A stretch of DNA of 64,000 nucleotides from an uncultured Prevotellaceae bacterium (lineage in GTDB: Bacteria > Bacteroidota > Bacteroidia > Bacteroidales > Bacteroidaceae). The stretch lies in contig OMXS01000012.1 of the NCBI GenBank assembly GCA_900315095.1, positions 31,916 through 95,915 on the forward strand, in the 5' to 3' direction. The notes beneath the pieces are model-generated. The model ran no database searches. It was not told where the DNA came from and saw nothing but the letters and a program-made list of their open reading frames with translations. Both the position numbers and the translations under genes were made by a program. This document shows, piece after piece, positions 8,404-17,658 of this stretch; the stretch's first letter is position 1, and the number at the start of each line of letters is the position of its first letter.

Positions 8404-9207
8404 ATGAAATACGCAGAATACATTGAACAGATAGAGATTGACTCGCTTTGGAGCGGCAAGCGTCATGTGGTGTGGAATCTCGACCGGCGTGTGAACGTGC
8501 TGAGCGGTATCAACGGAGTGGGCAAGAGCACGATATTAAACAAGGTGGTGAAGAGTGTAGAGGTGAATGGCGACATTCTGAACCATCTGCTCAAGGGAGT
8601 GCATATAAAGACCAACCCTGCCGATGCTACTCACCTGCGCTTTGATGTTATACGCTCGTTCGACCGCCCTGTGGTGAACGGCGATGTTATAAGCCGTATG
8701 GACATCAGGCTTGCCACAGAACTCGACTGGCAGTTGTATAAACTTCAGCGCAAGTACCTTGACTATCAGGTGAACATGGGCAACCGCATCATTGAGTCTC
8801 TGCAACAAGGCAACCCTCAGGAGGCGCAGCAGTTGAGTGAGCCGAAGAAGCGTTTCCAAGACCTTATCGACGACCTCTTCAAGGACACGGGCAAGAAGAT
8901 TGTGCGCACGGAAAACGAGATAAGGTTCTCGCAGATAGGTGAGACGCTGGTGCCTTACCAATTGTCATCGGGCGAGAAGCAGATGCTCGTAATCCTGCTC
9001 ACGGTACTTGTTGAAGACCAGCAACCCTATGTCCTTTTCATGGACGAACCGGAGGTCAGTCTGCATGTTGACTGGCAGGAACGTCTCATAGATATTATTT
9101 TGCAGATGAACCCTAATGTGCAGATTATCCTTACAACGCACTCGCCAGCGGTGATTATGAACGGATGGATGGACAGAGTGACAGAGGTGAGCGACATTAC
9201 GACATGA
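8404..9207 (+). CDS. compact ABC-type ATPase (OLD/AAA_15-like), PARIS AriA-like
   Basis: A 267-residue soluble ATPase of the ABC/SMC-like type. Walker A is GINGVGKST at about residues 35-43, the signature is LSSGEKQMLVILL, Walker B is YVLFMDEPEVSLH, and the switch histidine is in ILTTHSPAVI. There is no membrane domain and no coiled-coil arm long enough for RecF/RecN. Such ATPases are regulatory subunits of defence or repair pairs. The next gene encodes DUF4435, and an AAA_15 ATPase plus DUF4435 is the composition of the PARIS system (AriA, AriB). This ATPase is shorter than AriA as I know it, so membership is a hypothesis. The start is set by the promoter, not by the longer open frame from 8362. 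Confidence 0.85.
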   Translation: MKYAEYIEQIEIDSLWSGKRHVVWNLDRRVNVLSGINGVGKSTILNKVVKSVEVNGDILNHLLKGVHIKTNPADATHLRFDVIRSFDRPVVNGDVISRMDIRLATELDWQLYKLQRKYLDYQVNMGNRIIESLQQGNPQEAQQLSEPKKRFQDLIDDLFKDTGKKIVRTENEIRFSQIGETLVPYQLSSGEKQMLVILLTVLVEDQQPYVLFMDEPEVSLHVDWQERLIDIILQMNPNVQIILTTHSPAVIMNGWMDRVTEVSDITT

Positions 9208-9275
9208 TAACGTGGAATGTTGATTTCGAAAGTTGAGTTTTATCGTTAATCAACCTTCTTAATTCGTAATTCAAA

Positions 9276-10274
9276 ATGGGTAAGCGACTAAAAGACAGCA
9301 TCTCATCAAAATATATCGAGGCAGCCAACAAGTTGCGCTCGAAGACTTCACGTCGCCGCATTGTGGCGTATGTGGAGAGTTATGATGATGTTTTCTTTTG
9401 GCGCACGGTATTGTCGAAGTTTGAGGACGATACTCGTTATTTCGAGGTGTTGCTGCCATCGAACCATACTTTGGAGCGAGGGAAAAAATCGGCGATGATG
9501 AGAATTCTTGAAGACAAGGTGGGACGCGACATGATAGCGTGTGTAGATGCCGATTACGACTATCTAATAAACGGCGCCACCGAGACGAGCAAAAGGATGA
9601 TAAACAACCCTTATGTGTTCCATACCTTTGCCTATTCTATAGAGAACTTGCAATGCTATGCTCCTTCGTTGCATAACGTTTGCGTCGCCGTGACGCTCAA
9701 CGACCATCAGTTGATTGACGTTGAGGAGTTTATGAAGCAATACAGCATTGCTATTTTCCCGCTCTTCGTATGGAGCATCTGGCACTATCGCCGACCTATT
9801 TATACTGAGTTTACTATTACCGACTTCAACCGCATCATAGAACTGGGCGGTTTCAATCTAAACCAACCTTTCGCTGCAATTGCCAACCTGCGGCATAAAG
9901 TTGGCAGCCGTATTGCTATGCTTCAAAAGAAGAATCCCGATGCGAAGGAGAGTTACTTGGAACTGAAGCGCGAACTGATTGAGGATTATGGTATAAATCC
10001 AGAAGATACCTATCTATACATTCAAGGGCATCATCTTTTCGACAAGGTGGTGGTGCAGGTTCTAGACAAGATTTGCTCGCAACTCATTCGTGAGCGTGAG
10101 AACGAGATACGTCGTCAGGCAAGGCATCAGACGCAGATGCGTAACGAACTCTCATGCTATTCGCATAGCACTCAAGACATTGCGCAAATGTTGAAGAAAA
10201 ATCTCGCTTATGTTATGTCCGAACCGTTTAGGAGAATTCAGGATTCGGTGGAAAGGTTCCTTAATTCTACTTAG
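9276..10274 (+). CDS. DUF4435 Toprim-like protein, PARIS AriB-like
   Basis: A 332-residue protein with an N-terminal DUF4435 domain. The Toprim-type acidic residues are visible: E34 in [13 protein letters not shown] and D91/D93 in [11 protein letters not shown], followed by [11 protein letters not shown], typical of DUF4435. In PARIS the DUF4435 subunit AriB is a nuclease released from the ATPase complex that cleaves a host tRNA. The gene lies 68 bases after the ATPase gene on the same strand and overlaps the convergent trmB by 8 bases. The C-terminal half is helical and basic. Nuclease activity is inferred from the family, not shown; a chromosomal housekeeping role cannot be excluded. Confidence 0.8.
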   Translation: MGKRLKDSISSKYIEAANKLRSKTSRRRIVAYVESYDDVFFWRTVLSKFEDDTRYFEVLLPSNHTLERGKKSAMMRILEDKVGRDMIACVDADYDYLINGATETSKRMINNPYVFHTFAYSIENLQCYAPSLHNVCVAVTLNDHQLIDVEEFMKQYSIAIFPLFVWSIWHYRRPIYTEFTITDFNRIIELGGFNLNQPFAAIANLRHKVGSRIAMLQKKNPDAKESYLELKRELIEDYGINPEDTYLYIQGHHLFDKVVVQVLDKICSQLIRERENEIRRQARHQTQMRNELSCYSHSTQDIAQMLKKNLAYVMSEPFRRIQDSVERFLNST

Positions 10275-11043
10275 CTTTTTCCTTTCCGCTTCTTTTATCC
10301 CTTTTGTAACTACGATACTCGTCGAGAGGGATTTCTATCTCGCTTTCAGTTAATTCTCCGTCACGCGGAAGCAGGAATTTAAGGTATTTGATGTTCAGGC
10401 CGCGGTCTATCCACATTTGCTCGTAATAGGTGTGGATAGAGAGTATGCTCTTGGTTCCCTCATCCATTGCTGAGTTGTTATCGGCATAAAGGTCTTCCGT
10501 ACACATCAGTACTGGCAGGTTGTTGTGTTCAACCATCAGTCGGGTGTATGTGAATAGGAAGTTGGAGTCGGTTTTCAAGTGAATTATGCCGCGGTCAACG
10601 AGGAAGCGGCGATAGCGTTCCATGAAATATGTTGATGTTAGTCGCTTGCGTGGGTTCTTCATCTGCGGGTCGCTGAAGGTTAACCATATTTCCTGCACCT
10701 CATCTGGTGCGAAGAAACGGTCGATAATCTCGATATTGGTGCGCAGGAATGCCACGTTCTTCAGACCTTCATTGATAGCCTGTGTGGCGCCTGTCCACAT
10801 TCTCGCGCCTTTGATGTCAACCCCAATAAAGTTTATGCCGGGGAACATGCGAGCAAGTCCCACGGCATATTCTCCCTTTCCACATCCCAGTTCCACTACG
10901 ATGGGATTGTCGTTATGGAAATACATCTCGCGCCAGTGACCTTTCATGTCGAAAGGTACGTCGTCAATCACCGAATAAGGATACTGAAACACGTTCTCGT
11001 AGCGTTCCATGTCAGCGAATTTTGCCAGTTTGCCTTTTCCCAT
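10267..11043 (-). CDS. trmB: tRNA (guanine-N7)-methyltransferase TrmB
   Basis: A 258-residue SAM-dependent enzyme that methylates G46 of tRNA. The SAM motif [16 protein letters not shown], the block [13 protein letters not shown], and the family signature [16 protein letters not shown] are all present. The start at 11043 ([18 protein letters not shown]) is chosen over 11130 because a TATCTTTG promoter box lies at 11062-11069 on this strand, inside the longer reading. The gene is convergent with the DUF4435 gene, overlapping by 8 bases. That neighbour may itself act on tRNA, but the orientation argues against co-regulation. Confidence 0.95.
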   Translation of the reverse strand: MGKGKLAKFADMERYENVFQYPYSVIDDVPFDMKGHWREMYFHNDNPIVVELGCGKGEYAVGLARMFPGINFIGVDIKGARMWTGATQAINEGLKNVAFLRTNIEIIDRFFAPDEVQEIWLTFSDPQMKNPRKRLTSTYFMERYRRFLVDRGIIHLKTDSNFLFTYTRLMVEHNNLPVLMCTEDLYADNNSAMDEGTKSILSIHTYYEQMWIDRGLNIKYLKFLLPRDGELTESEIEIPLDEYRSYKRDKRSGKEKAK

Positions 11044-11061
11044 ATATGCTGTTTTTGCATG

Positions 11062-11069
11062 CAAAGATA
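11062..11069 (-). promoter_or_regulatory. -7 box of trmB
   Basis: TATCTTTG on the minus strand, 19 bases before the trmB ATG. A matching -33 TTG is not well placed, so only the -7 element is claimed. Confidence 0.55.
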
Positions 11070-11165
11070 AGAAATTATTTCCTGACAATGCCAATTTCGG
11101 CGACAAAAATCTGCGAACACATATCACCAATGATTATTATATGAATTGATGCAGCGCATCAAGTG

Positions 11166-11246
11166 TCATAATGCTATTCCAATAAACATTGCTGCGGTAA
11201 GGATACTTATAAGCATCATCTTAACCAAATCCGTCATTATCTTCAT
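11166..11246 (-). CDS. 26-residue hydrophobic peptide (new small ORF)
   Basis: A short frame, ATG at 11244-11246 and TGA at 11166-11168, encoding MKIMTDLVKMMLISILTAAM plus six more residues (one membrane segment after a charged start). An AAAAAACAGAAG leader precedes the ATG, and a well-formed promoter (-33 TTG at 11336-11338, -7 TATCTTTG at 11307-11314) lies upstream on the same strand. A 7-bp inverted repeat (11146-11162) follows the stop. No other gene uses this promoter. Small single-pass peptides of this kind can be membrane regulators or type I toxins, but the family is not recognised. Confidence 0.5.
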   Translation of the reverse strand: MKIMTDLVKMMLISILTAAMFIGIAL

Positions 11247-11306
11247 AATCTTCTGTTTTTTAAAGTATAATGTTTTATTTCGTCTGACTTTCGTCATTTG
11301 ACATTG

Positions 11307-11338
11307 CAAAGATATGCTTAGAATACGCTCTGTTCCAA
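11307..11338 (-). promoter_or_regulatory. promoter of the 26-residue peptide
   Basis: Minus strand: TTG at 11336-11338, a 21-nt spacer, TATCTTTG at 11307-11314. This matches the Bacteroidetes consensus and points at the small peptide gene. Confidence 0.65.
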
Positions 11339-11366
11339 CAGTTTACTAAAATTTCTTCTTGGTTTG

Positions 11367-11425
11367 TTGCGACATATATTGGTTATTGCGACAAAAACTG
11401 AAAAACTATCTCATTCTTGTCGCAA
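11367..11425. promoter_or_regulatory. TTGCGACA inverted motif, candidate operator
   Basis: TTGCGACA occurs at 11367-11374 and again at 11386-11393. The inverse TGTCGCAA is at 11418-11425, exactly 24 bases after the second copy. The site lies between the divergent small-peptide and dxs promoters. The same inverted pair with the same 24-base gap is found at 57091-57130. The remaining 11426-11534 is AT-rich with nothing recognisable. Confidence 0.5.
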
Positions 11426-11534
11426 GAAAGGCTGTTCTACATAGCAAATTACTATATAATGATTGAAGCGATAGTGTCATAGTGCTGATTTAAAATGTAA
11501 AAACGAGTCGTTTTTACCGAAAATGTGATAAATA

Positions 11535-11566
11535 TTGTGCTTAATCTGAAAAATTTATTAACTTTG
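11535..11566 (+). promoter_or_regulatory. dxs promoter
   Basis: TTG at 11535-11537, a 21-nt spacer, TAACTTTG at 11559-11566; transcription would start near 11572, just before the GTG at 11591. Confidence 0.7.
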
Positions 11567-11590
11567 CCCCAAATTTAGATATAATACTAA

Positions 11591-13468
11591 GTGGAACAAA
11601 GCGAATATAAACTGCTGAACAAGATAAATGGCGTCGAGGACTTGCGCAAGTTAAGCATCGACCAGTTGCCATTGCTATGTAAGGAATTGCGAAGCGACAT
11701 CGTTAACGAGTTGTCTGTCAATCCTGGTCATTTGGCATCAAGTCTTGGTGTGGTGGAGATTACCGTTGCGCTACACTATGTGATGAACACTCCTGAGGAC
11801 AGGATTGTGTGGGATGTGGGTCATCAGGCATACGGACATAAGATTCTTACTGGCCGTCGCGAGTCTTTCTGCACAAACCGCAAACTCGGCGGTCTGCGCC
11901 CGTTCCCGTCACCACTTGAGAGTCCTTTCGATACCTTCACCTGCGGACACGCTTCAAACAGCATTTCTGCTGCTTTGGGTATGGCTGTTGCCGCAAAGGG
12001 AACCAAGAGGCATGTTGTGGCTGTGATTGGTGACGGTGCTATGAGTGGCGGTCTTGCATATGAAGGACTCAACAACGTGTCGAGTTCGCCCAATAATCTG
12101 CTAATCATTCTTAACGACAATAATATGTCCATCGATCGTTCGGTGGGTGGAATGAAACAGTTGTTGCTCTCGCTGAACACCAACGAGACCTATAACCGCT
12201 GGCGTTTCAAGGCTTCCAACTGGCTGAAAGGCAAGGGCTATCTGCGTGATGACCGCCGCAACGGGCTTATACGTCTGGGCAATGCGGCAAAGAGTGCCAT
12301 CAGCGGTCAACAGAACATCTTTGAGGGAATGAATATTAGGTATTTCGGTCCCTTTGATGGTCATGATGTAAAGGAAATAGTGCGTCTCCTAAGACAACTG
12401 AAAGATATGGAGGGACCTAAACTGCTGCACTTGCACACGCAGAAAGGTCACGGATATAAACCGGCAGAGAAGCAGGCAACAATATGGCACGCGCCAGGAA
12501 AGTTCAATCCTGACACAGGTGAGCGTCTGACCGCTGACACCTCTGATATGCCTCCGAAGTTCCAGGATGTGTTCGGAGAGACATTGCTTGAACTTGCAAA
12601 GCAAAACCCGCGCATCGTGGGAGTGACGCCAGCAATGCCTAGCGGATGCTCTATGAACATTATGATGAAGCAGATGCCCGACCGTGTTTTTGACGTAGGT
12701 ATCGCCGAAGGTCATGCTGTGACATTCTCAGGCGGTATGGCTAAGGATGGACTCCAGCCATTCTGCAACATTTACAGCGCTTTCTCACAACGTGCTTACG
12801 ATAACATTATACATGATGTGGCGTTGCTTAACCTTCCGGTAGTGATTTGTCTCGACCGTGCCGGTCTTGTCGGCGAGGATGGCCCCACACATCACGGCGC
12901 TTTTGACATTGCCGCATTGCGTCCCATTCCAAATCTAACGATTGCCTCGCCGATGGACGAGACAGAGTTGCGCAAGATGATGTTCACGGCTCAATTGCCC
13001 GACAAGGGAACATTCGTTATACGTTATCCGCGCGGTCGTGGCTCGGTGGTTGATTGGCGCTGCCCTCTTGAAGAGATTGCCGTTGGCAAGGGACGTTGTC
13101 TGCACGAGGGTACTGATGTGGCTGTCCTCAGCTTCGGTCCTCTCGGTGTTGAGGTTGAGAAGGTCATTGATGATGTCTCGCTGAGTGTTGCTCATTATGA
13201 CATGCGCTTCGCAAAGCCTCTTGATGAGGAAATACTTGACGAGGTGGGACGCAAGTTCAAGCGTATTGTGACAATAGAAGATGGTTCGCGTGAAGGCGGT
13301 TTCGGTTCGGCTGTCCTCGAGTGGATGTCCGATCACGGTTACACACCACAGATAAAGCGTCTCGGTCTGCCAGACAAGTTTGTTGAACACGGAACTGTGG
13401 CAGAGTTGCAAAAGATAACTGGAATAGATGCAGAGAGCATAAAGAAGGCTGTGGAAGGCACTCTATAA
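11591..13468 (+). CDS. dxs: 1-deoxy-D-xylulose-5-phosphate synthase
   Basis: A 625-residue thiamine-diphosphate enzyme that condenses pyruvate and glyceraldehyde-3-phosphate, the first step of the MEP isoprenoid pathway. Visible signatures are [16 protein letters not shown], the cofactor site [27 protein letters not shown], and the transketolase-type pyrimidine domain with [14 protein letters not shown]. Length is normal. The start is a GTG at 11591; there is no upstream ATG in frame before the promoter. It is followed after 48 bases by trkA on the same strand. Confidence 0.97.
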   Translation: MEQSEYKLLNKINGVEDLRKLSIDQLPLLCKELRSDIVNELSVNPGHLASSLGVVEITVALHYVMNTPEDRIVWDVGHQAYGHKILTGRRESFCTNRKLGGLRPFPSPLESPFDTFTCGHASNSISAALGMAVAAKGTKRHVVAVIGDGAMSGGLAYEGLNNVSSSPNNLLIILNDNNMSIDRSVGGMKQLLLSLNTNETYNRWRFKASNWLKGKGYLRDDRRNGLIRLGNAAKSAISGQQNIFEGMNIRYFGPFDGHDVKEIVRLLRQLKDMEGPKLLHLHTQKGHGYKPAEKQATIWHAPGKFNPDTGERLTADTSDMPPKFQDVFGETLLELAKQNPRIVGVTPAMPSGCSMNIMMKQMPDRVFDVGIAEGHAVTFSGGMAKDGLQPFCNIYSAFSQRAYDNIIHDVALLNLPVVICLDRAGLVGEDGPTHHGAFDIAALRPIPNLTIASPMDETELRKMMFTAQLPDKGTFVIRYPRGRGSVVDWRCPLEEIAVGKGRCLHEGTDVAVLSFGPLGVEVEKVIDDVSLSVAHYDMRFAKPLDEEILDEVGRKFKRIVTIEDGSREGGFGSAVLEWMSDHGYTPQIKRLGLPDKFVEHGTVAELQKITGIDAESIKKAVEGTL

Positions 13469-13516
13469 TCAAGAGAGAAAGACTACCCACTCCTGTTTTC
13501 CTAAACTCCTGATATA

Positions 13517-14866
13517 ATGAATATAATCATTGTTGGCGCTTACGCCATAGGAACACATTTGGCAAAGTTGCTGTCGAGAAGCAACAACGACACGGTGCTG
13601 ATAGACGACAGCGAGGTGCGCCTCGCTGGTGTCAGTGGCGATTATGACCTGATGACATACCTTGCCCCGCCGGCCAGTTTCAAGACTTTGAAGGAGGCAG
13701 GCGTCAGCAATGCCGACCTGTTCATTGCCGTCACTCCCGACCATTTCCTGAATATCACGTGTTGCATGATGGCTCATTCGCTTGGCGCGAAGAAAACTGT
13801 TGCCAAAGTTGACGAGAATGAATATCTTGAAGAGAACCACCAGGCGTTCTTCAAGGAGGTGGGTATCGACTCGCTTATTTATCCTGAGCATTTGGCGGCA
13901 ATAGACATCTGTAACGGACTGAAGATGAGTTGGGTGCGCCAGCGTTGGGATGTACATAACAGCGCTCTTGTGATGCTTGGTATCAAGATGCGCGAGACAG
14001 CAGAGATACTTAACCAACCGTTGAAAGAACTCAGCAAGCCTGACACTCCATATCATGTGGTTGCCGTGAAGCGTGGTGACGACACAATCATACCGCGTGG
14101 TGATGACGAACTGAAACTGCACGACATGGTTTATTTCATGACCAAGCGAGACACCATCCCTTATGTCCGCAAGATTGTGGGCAAGGAGCATTATGTTGAC
14201 GTAAAGAACGTAATGATAATGGGTGGCGGTACTACGGCGGTGAGAGCGATAAGTCTGCTGCCTGAATATATGAATGCCAAGATTATCGAGATGGATGAGG
14301 CGCGATGTGAAGAACTTAACGAACTCATCGATAATGACCGCGTGATGATTATTAATGGCGACGGTCGTGACCTCACGTTGCTACGCGATGAAGGCATCGG
14401 CAACACTCAGGCATTCGTGGCCCTGACAAGTAATGCAGAGACTAACATTCTCGCCTGTCTCACCGCTAAACGCATGGGAGTGCGTAAGACGGTGGCCGTG
14501 GTTGAGAACATGGACTATGTCAGCATGGCCGAGAGTCTTGACATCGGAACAATCATCAATAAAAAAGCACTTGCTGCAAGTCGTATCTATCAGATGATGC
14601 TTGACGAAGATGTCAGCGTGAGCAATATTAAATTTCTCACAACGGCAAATGCCGATGTGGCGGAGTTCACCGCCCAGCAGGGGTCTAAGGTGACACGCAA
14701 GAGGGTGTTCGAACTCGGACTCCCCAACGGAGTGACCATTGGTGGACTAGTACGTAATGGGGTAGGGCAGCTCGTTAGCGGTGGCACGCAGATAGAGGCG
14801 GGCGATAACGTGGTGGTGTTCTGCCATAATATAAACATGAGTAAGGTGGAGAAATTCTTCAAATGA
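13517..14866 (+). CDS. trkA: Trk potassium uptake regulatory protein TrkA
   Basis: A 449-residue cytoplasmic NAD(H)-binding subunit that gates TrkH. It has two RCK modules: the first Rossmann motif at residues 1-20 (MNIIIVGAYAIGTHLAKLL), a TrkA_C domain, a second Rossmann motif near residue 233 (VMIMGGGTTAVRAISLL), and a second TrkA_C domain at the end. In the first motif the usual GxGxxG reads GAYAIG, so the middle glycine is tyrosine. Its stop overlaps the trkH start (ATGA), which indicates coupled translation. Confidence 0.95.
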   Translation: MNIIIVGAYAIGTHLAKLLSRSNNDTVLIDDSEVRLAGVSGDYDLMTYLAPPASFKTLKEAGVSNADLFIAVTPDHFLNITCCMMAHSLGAKKTVAKVDENEYLEENHQAFFKEVGIDSLIYPEHLAAIDICNGLKMSWVRQRWDVHNSALVMLGIKMRETAEILNQPLKELSKPDTPYHVVAVKRGDDTIIPRGDDELKLHDMVYFMTKRDTIPYVRKIVGKEHYVDVKNVMIMGGGTTAVRAISLLPEYMNAKIIEMDEARCEELNELIDNDRVMIINGDGRDLTLLRDEGIGNTQAFVALTSNAETNILACLTAKRMGVRKTVAVVENMDYVSMAESLDIGTIINKKALAASRIYQMMLDEDVSVSNIKFLTTANADVAEFTAQQGSKVTRKRVFELGLPNGVTIGGLVRNGVGQLVSGGTQIEAGDNVVVFCHNINMSKVEKFFK

Positions 14867-16320
14867 TAAACCTGAAGATCATATATAAAATCATTGGGCA
14901 ACTGCTTTACATCGAGGCGTTCCTCATGGCAGTATGTGTTGCTATGGCATTTGCTTATGGCGAGACCGACTCAATGGGTTTTCTCTTCTCTACAATCATT
15001 ACTGTTGGTGCGGCTCTGATATTCCGCTATTTGGGACTTAACGCCAACAACTCCCTTGGTCGTCGCGATGCTTATCTGCTGGTGACGCTGGTGTGGGTGG
15101 TGTTCAGTTTCTTCGGCGCATTGCCTTTCTACATCACGGGATATCTGCCACATTTCACCGATGCATATTTCGAGACGATGTCAGGGTTCTCAACAACTGG
15201 TGCCAGCGTCATCGATAACGTGGAGCGACTGCCTCATGCCTTGAAGTTCTGGCGCTCGCTGACACAATGGATAGGCGGATTAGGAATAGTGTTCTTCACC
15301 ATAGCCATTATTCCTTCGCTTGTGGGAGGCAACATGCGAGTGTTCTCGGCCGAGGCCACGGGACCGATACGTGCCAAGATGCACCCGCGGCTGAAGACAA
15401 CGGCAAAGTGGATTTGGAGCATGTACACGCTGCTTACTATCGGTTGTGCCCTTTGCTTCTTCTTCTCAGGAATGGATGTATTTGACAGCGTTAACTATTC
15501 CATGACCATAACTGCCACGGGAGGTTTCGCCACTCACGACGCCTCTACGGGTTATTTCCATTCCGCAGCGATAGACTATACCGCCATAACGTTCATGTTC
15601 CTTTCGGGAATCAGTTTCGCCTTGCTCTACGCATTGTTCTTCAAAGGCAAGATAAAGGCGTTTTTCAAGAATCTTGAACTACGGTTGTTTATCATACTTA
15701 TCGTTATTGCCACAATTGCAATAACAATAATATTGCTTCATAATAACAACTATGGGTTCCATGATGCCTTCCGCTATTCGTTGTTCCAAGTGGTTTCTTT
15801 CATTACCACCACAGGAATTTTCAACGACGATGCAGGCAAGTGGCCGCATATCACATGGGTGATACTATCTGTTTGCATGTTCTTTGGAGGATGTGCAGGC
15901 AGTACCAGCGGCGGTTTCAAGTGCGTGCGCGGAGTGATGGTTCTCAAGGTGCTTTTTAACGAACTAAAACGTGTCATTCATCCTCGCGCCGTACTGCCGG
16001 TAAAGGTGAACGACCGGATAATACCATACGGGGCGCAGGTATCGGTGCTCACATTCTTCGTGCTGTACATGTTGCTGTGCCTCTTGTCTTATTTCATAAT
16101 GATTATTGCAGGTGTCGATAGCACCAACTCGATAACAATTGCACTCAGCTGTGCAAGCAACGTCGGTCCTACCCTCGGACTCGAGATAGGTCCCACCATG
16201 TCGTGGAGCATATTGCCCGACGTCGTGAAATGGCTGTTGTCTGGTCTCATGCTGATGGGACGTCTCGAGATTACTACTGTTGTGGTTCTCTTCACCAGCG
16301 CGTTCTGGAAAGACAACTAA
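14863..16320 (+). CDS. trkH: Trk potassium uptake channel subunit TrkH
   Basis: A 485-residue polytopic membrane protein with four pore repeats. The selectivity-filter segments can be seen in FETMSGFSTTGASV, MTITATGGFATHD, VVSFITTTGIFNDD and SCASNVGPTLGLEIG. The GGCAGSTSGGFKCVRG loop is typical. It imports potassium with TrkA, with which it overlaps by four bases. No TrkG paralogue lies nearby. Confidence 0.96.
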   Translation: MINLKIIYKIIGQLLYIEAFLMAVCVAMAFAYGETDSMGFLFSTIITVGAALIFRYLGLNANNSLGRRDAYLLVTLVWVVFSFFGALPFYITGYLPHFTDAYFETMSGFSTTGASVIDNVERLPHALKFWRSLTQWIGGLGIVFFTIAIIPSLVGGNMRVFSAEATGPIRAKMHPRLKTTAKWIWSMYTLLTIGCALCFFFSGMDVFDSVNYSMTITATGGFATHDASTGYFHSAAIDYTAITFMFLSGISFALLYALFFKGKIKAFFKNLELRLFIILIVIATIAITIILLHNNNYGFHDAFRYSLFQVVSFITTTGIFNDDAGKWPHITWVILSVCMFFGGCAGSTSGGFKCVRGVMVLKVLFNELKRVIHPRAVLPVKVNDRIIPYGAQVSVLTFFVLYMLLCLLSYFIMIIAGVDSTNSITIALSCASNVGPTLGLEIGPTMSWSILPDVVKWLLSGLMLMGRLEITTVVVLFTSAFWKDN

Positions 16321-16389
16321 CCCAATTAATAAATGATAAATGCGTAAATAACAACTTGAAAATTGTAACTCTAAATTTGTAATTCGAAT

Positions 16390-17352
16390 ATGCTGCTAAT
16401 AAAGTTTGAACCGCTATTAAAACAAACTCTGTGGGGAGGAGACAAGATAATTCCCTTCCAGAGAATGACATGTAACTTGGAAAATGTAGGTGAGAGTTGG
16501 GAAATATCTGGCGTAAAGGACAACGAGACTGTTGTCTGTGCAGGACCGATGAAAGGCAAACGACTCAACGAGTTGGTTGCAGAGATGAAGGAAACACTCG
16601 TGGGAAAGGAAAACTATGAGCGTTTTGGTAATGAGTTCCCTCTGCTCGTAAAGTTCATCGATGCACGTCAGGACCTTTCCATTCAGGTGCATCCTAATGA
16701 CGAAATAGCCCGCCGACATGGCAAACCTCACGGAAAAACAGAGATGTGGTATGTACTCCCTTCCGAGCCAGGTGCAAAACTCTATTGTGGACTGAAGAAG
16801 CAGATAACGCCCGAGCAATACACAGAAATGGTGGAGAACGACACTATATGCGACGCTCTTGCGCAATATGAGGTGCATGAGGATGATGTGTTCTTTCTGC
16901 CTGCAGGTCGCATCCATGCTATAGGTGCGGGAAGTTTCGTGGCAGAGATACAGCAGACAAGTGATGTAACATATCGCATCTACGACTACAAGCGAAAGGA
17001 CAAGGATGGCAACTACCGAGAGTTGCACACTCGAGAGGCTGCAGAGAGCATCAACTACACCGTGGAAAAGAACTACCGCACGGAGTATCATCCGCGCAAG
17101 AATCAGGGGGTGCCACTCGTCACATGCCCGTATTTCAGCACCGCCGTCTATGACCTCGACGAACCAATGACGCTAGATTACTCAGAACTCGACTCCTTCG
17201 TTATTCTCATTGCCGTCAAGGGAGAAGGCAGCATTACTGATGAACAGGGCAACAAATACACGTTCATAGCCGGAGAGACAGTTCTTGTTCCTGCCAACGT
17301 AAACACCGTTAGGGTAGAGGGCACCGTAAAATTCCTTGAGACATACGTATAA
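16390..17352 (+). CDS. manA: mannose-6-phosphate isomerase, class I
   Basis: A 320-residue zinc enzyme of the cupin fold that interconverts mannose-6-phosphate and fructose-6-phosphate. Zinc-site motifs are LSIQVHPNDEIARRHG and HGKTEMWYVL, followed by the FLPAGRIHAIGAG block. The N-terminus FEPLLKQTLWGGDKI is characteristic of the short type I form found in Bacteroidetes and Firmicutes. It feeds GDP-mannose and surface glycan synthesis. It lies 69 bases after trkH, with AT-rich spacer between, and ends before a strong terminator. Confidence 0.95.
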   Translation: MLLIKFEPLLKQTLWGGDKIIPFQRMTCNLENVGESWEISGVKDNETVVCAGPMKGKRLNELVAEMKETLVGKENYERFGNEFPLLVKFIDARQDLSIQVHPNDEIARRHGKPHGKTEMWYVLPSEPGAKLYCGLKKQITPEQYTEMVENDTICDALAQYEVHEDDVFFLPAGRIHAIGAGSFVAEIQQTSDVTYRIYDYKRKDKDGNYRELHTREAAESINYTVEKNYRTEYHPRKNQGVPLVTCPYFSTAVYDLDEPMTLDYSELDSFVILIAVKGEGSITDEQGNKYTFIAGETVLVPANVNTVRVEGTVKFLETYV

Positions 17353-17379
17353 TCTCCACACAAAATGTTCCTAAAAAAG

Positions 17380-17418
17380 AAGAAGGGCACCGAGACTCAA
17401 TCCCGATGCCCTTCTTTT
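17380..17418. terminator. bidirectional terminator, duplicated at 23164
   Basis: AAGAAGGGCA (17380-17389) pairs with TGCCCTTCTT (17407-17416) and is followed by TT; an A-run precedes it for the opposite strand. It ends manA and the minus-strand cassette. The loop CCGAGACTCAATCCCGA is shared with the second copy at 23164-23203, so the terminator was duplicated along with the cassette. Confidence 0.85.
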
Positions 17419-17448
17419 AAATTATGGTATTACGATTAATCGTCATCA

Positions 17449-17649
17449 CTATTCTGTGCTCCAGTCTGTGTGCATAGGTGAATAACTAAGATCGTCGTCG
17501 TCTTCTACAACCTCGTCATTATCCTTGGCAAAACCGTCTTCCACTTCGTAACTTACACCTCCTAATCCTATGTCTGGGTTGTCAAGTAACGAACCGAAGA
17601 GTTTTACGTCTACAACTGTAACAGAAGGCTTGCTATATACTTTTTTCAT
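17449..17649 (-). CDS. acidic 66-residue small protein, cassette 1
   Basis: A short protein starting MKKVYSKPSVTVVDVKLFGS and ending with an acidic stretch and a SYSPMHTDWSTE tail. It starts 9 bases after the stop of the large secreted protein, so the two are one transcription unit. A close paralogue with the same length and identical last 20 residues lies at 23233-23433 behind a related large protein. The MKKxYxKPS opening followed by VVxVxL is common among small orphan proteins of Prevotella and Bacteroides with no assigned function. No signal peptide is evident; the acidic end carries about ten Asp or Glu residues. It could be a chaperone-like partner, a leader or a processed peptide. Confidence 0.75.
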   Translation of the reverse strand: MKKVYSKPSVTVVDVKLFGSLLDNPDIGLGGVSYEVEDGFAKDNDEVVEDDDDLSYSPMHTDWSTE

Positions 17650-17658
17650 CTCTTTTGC

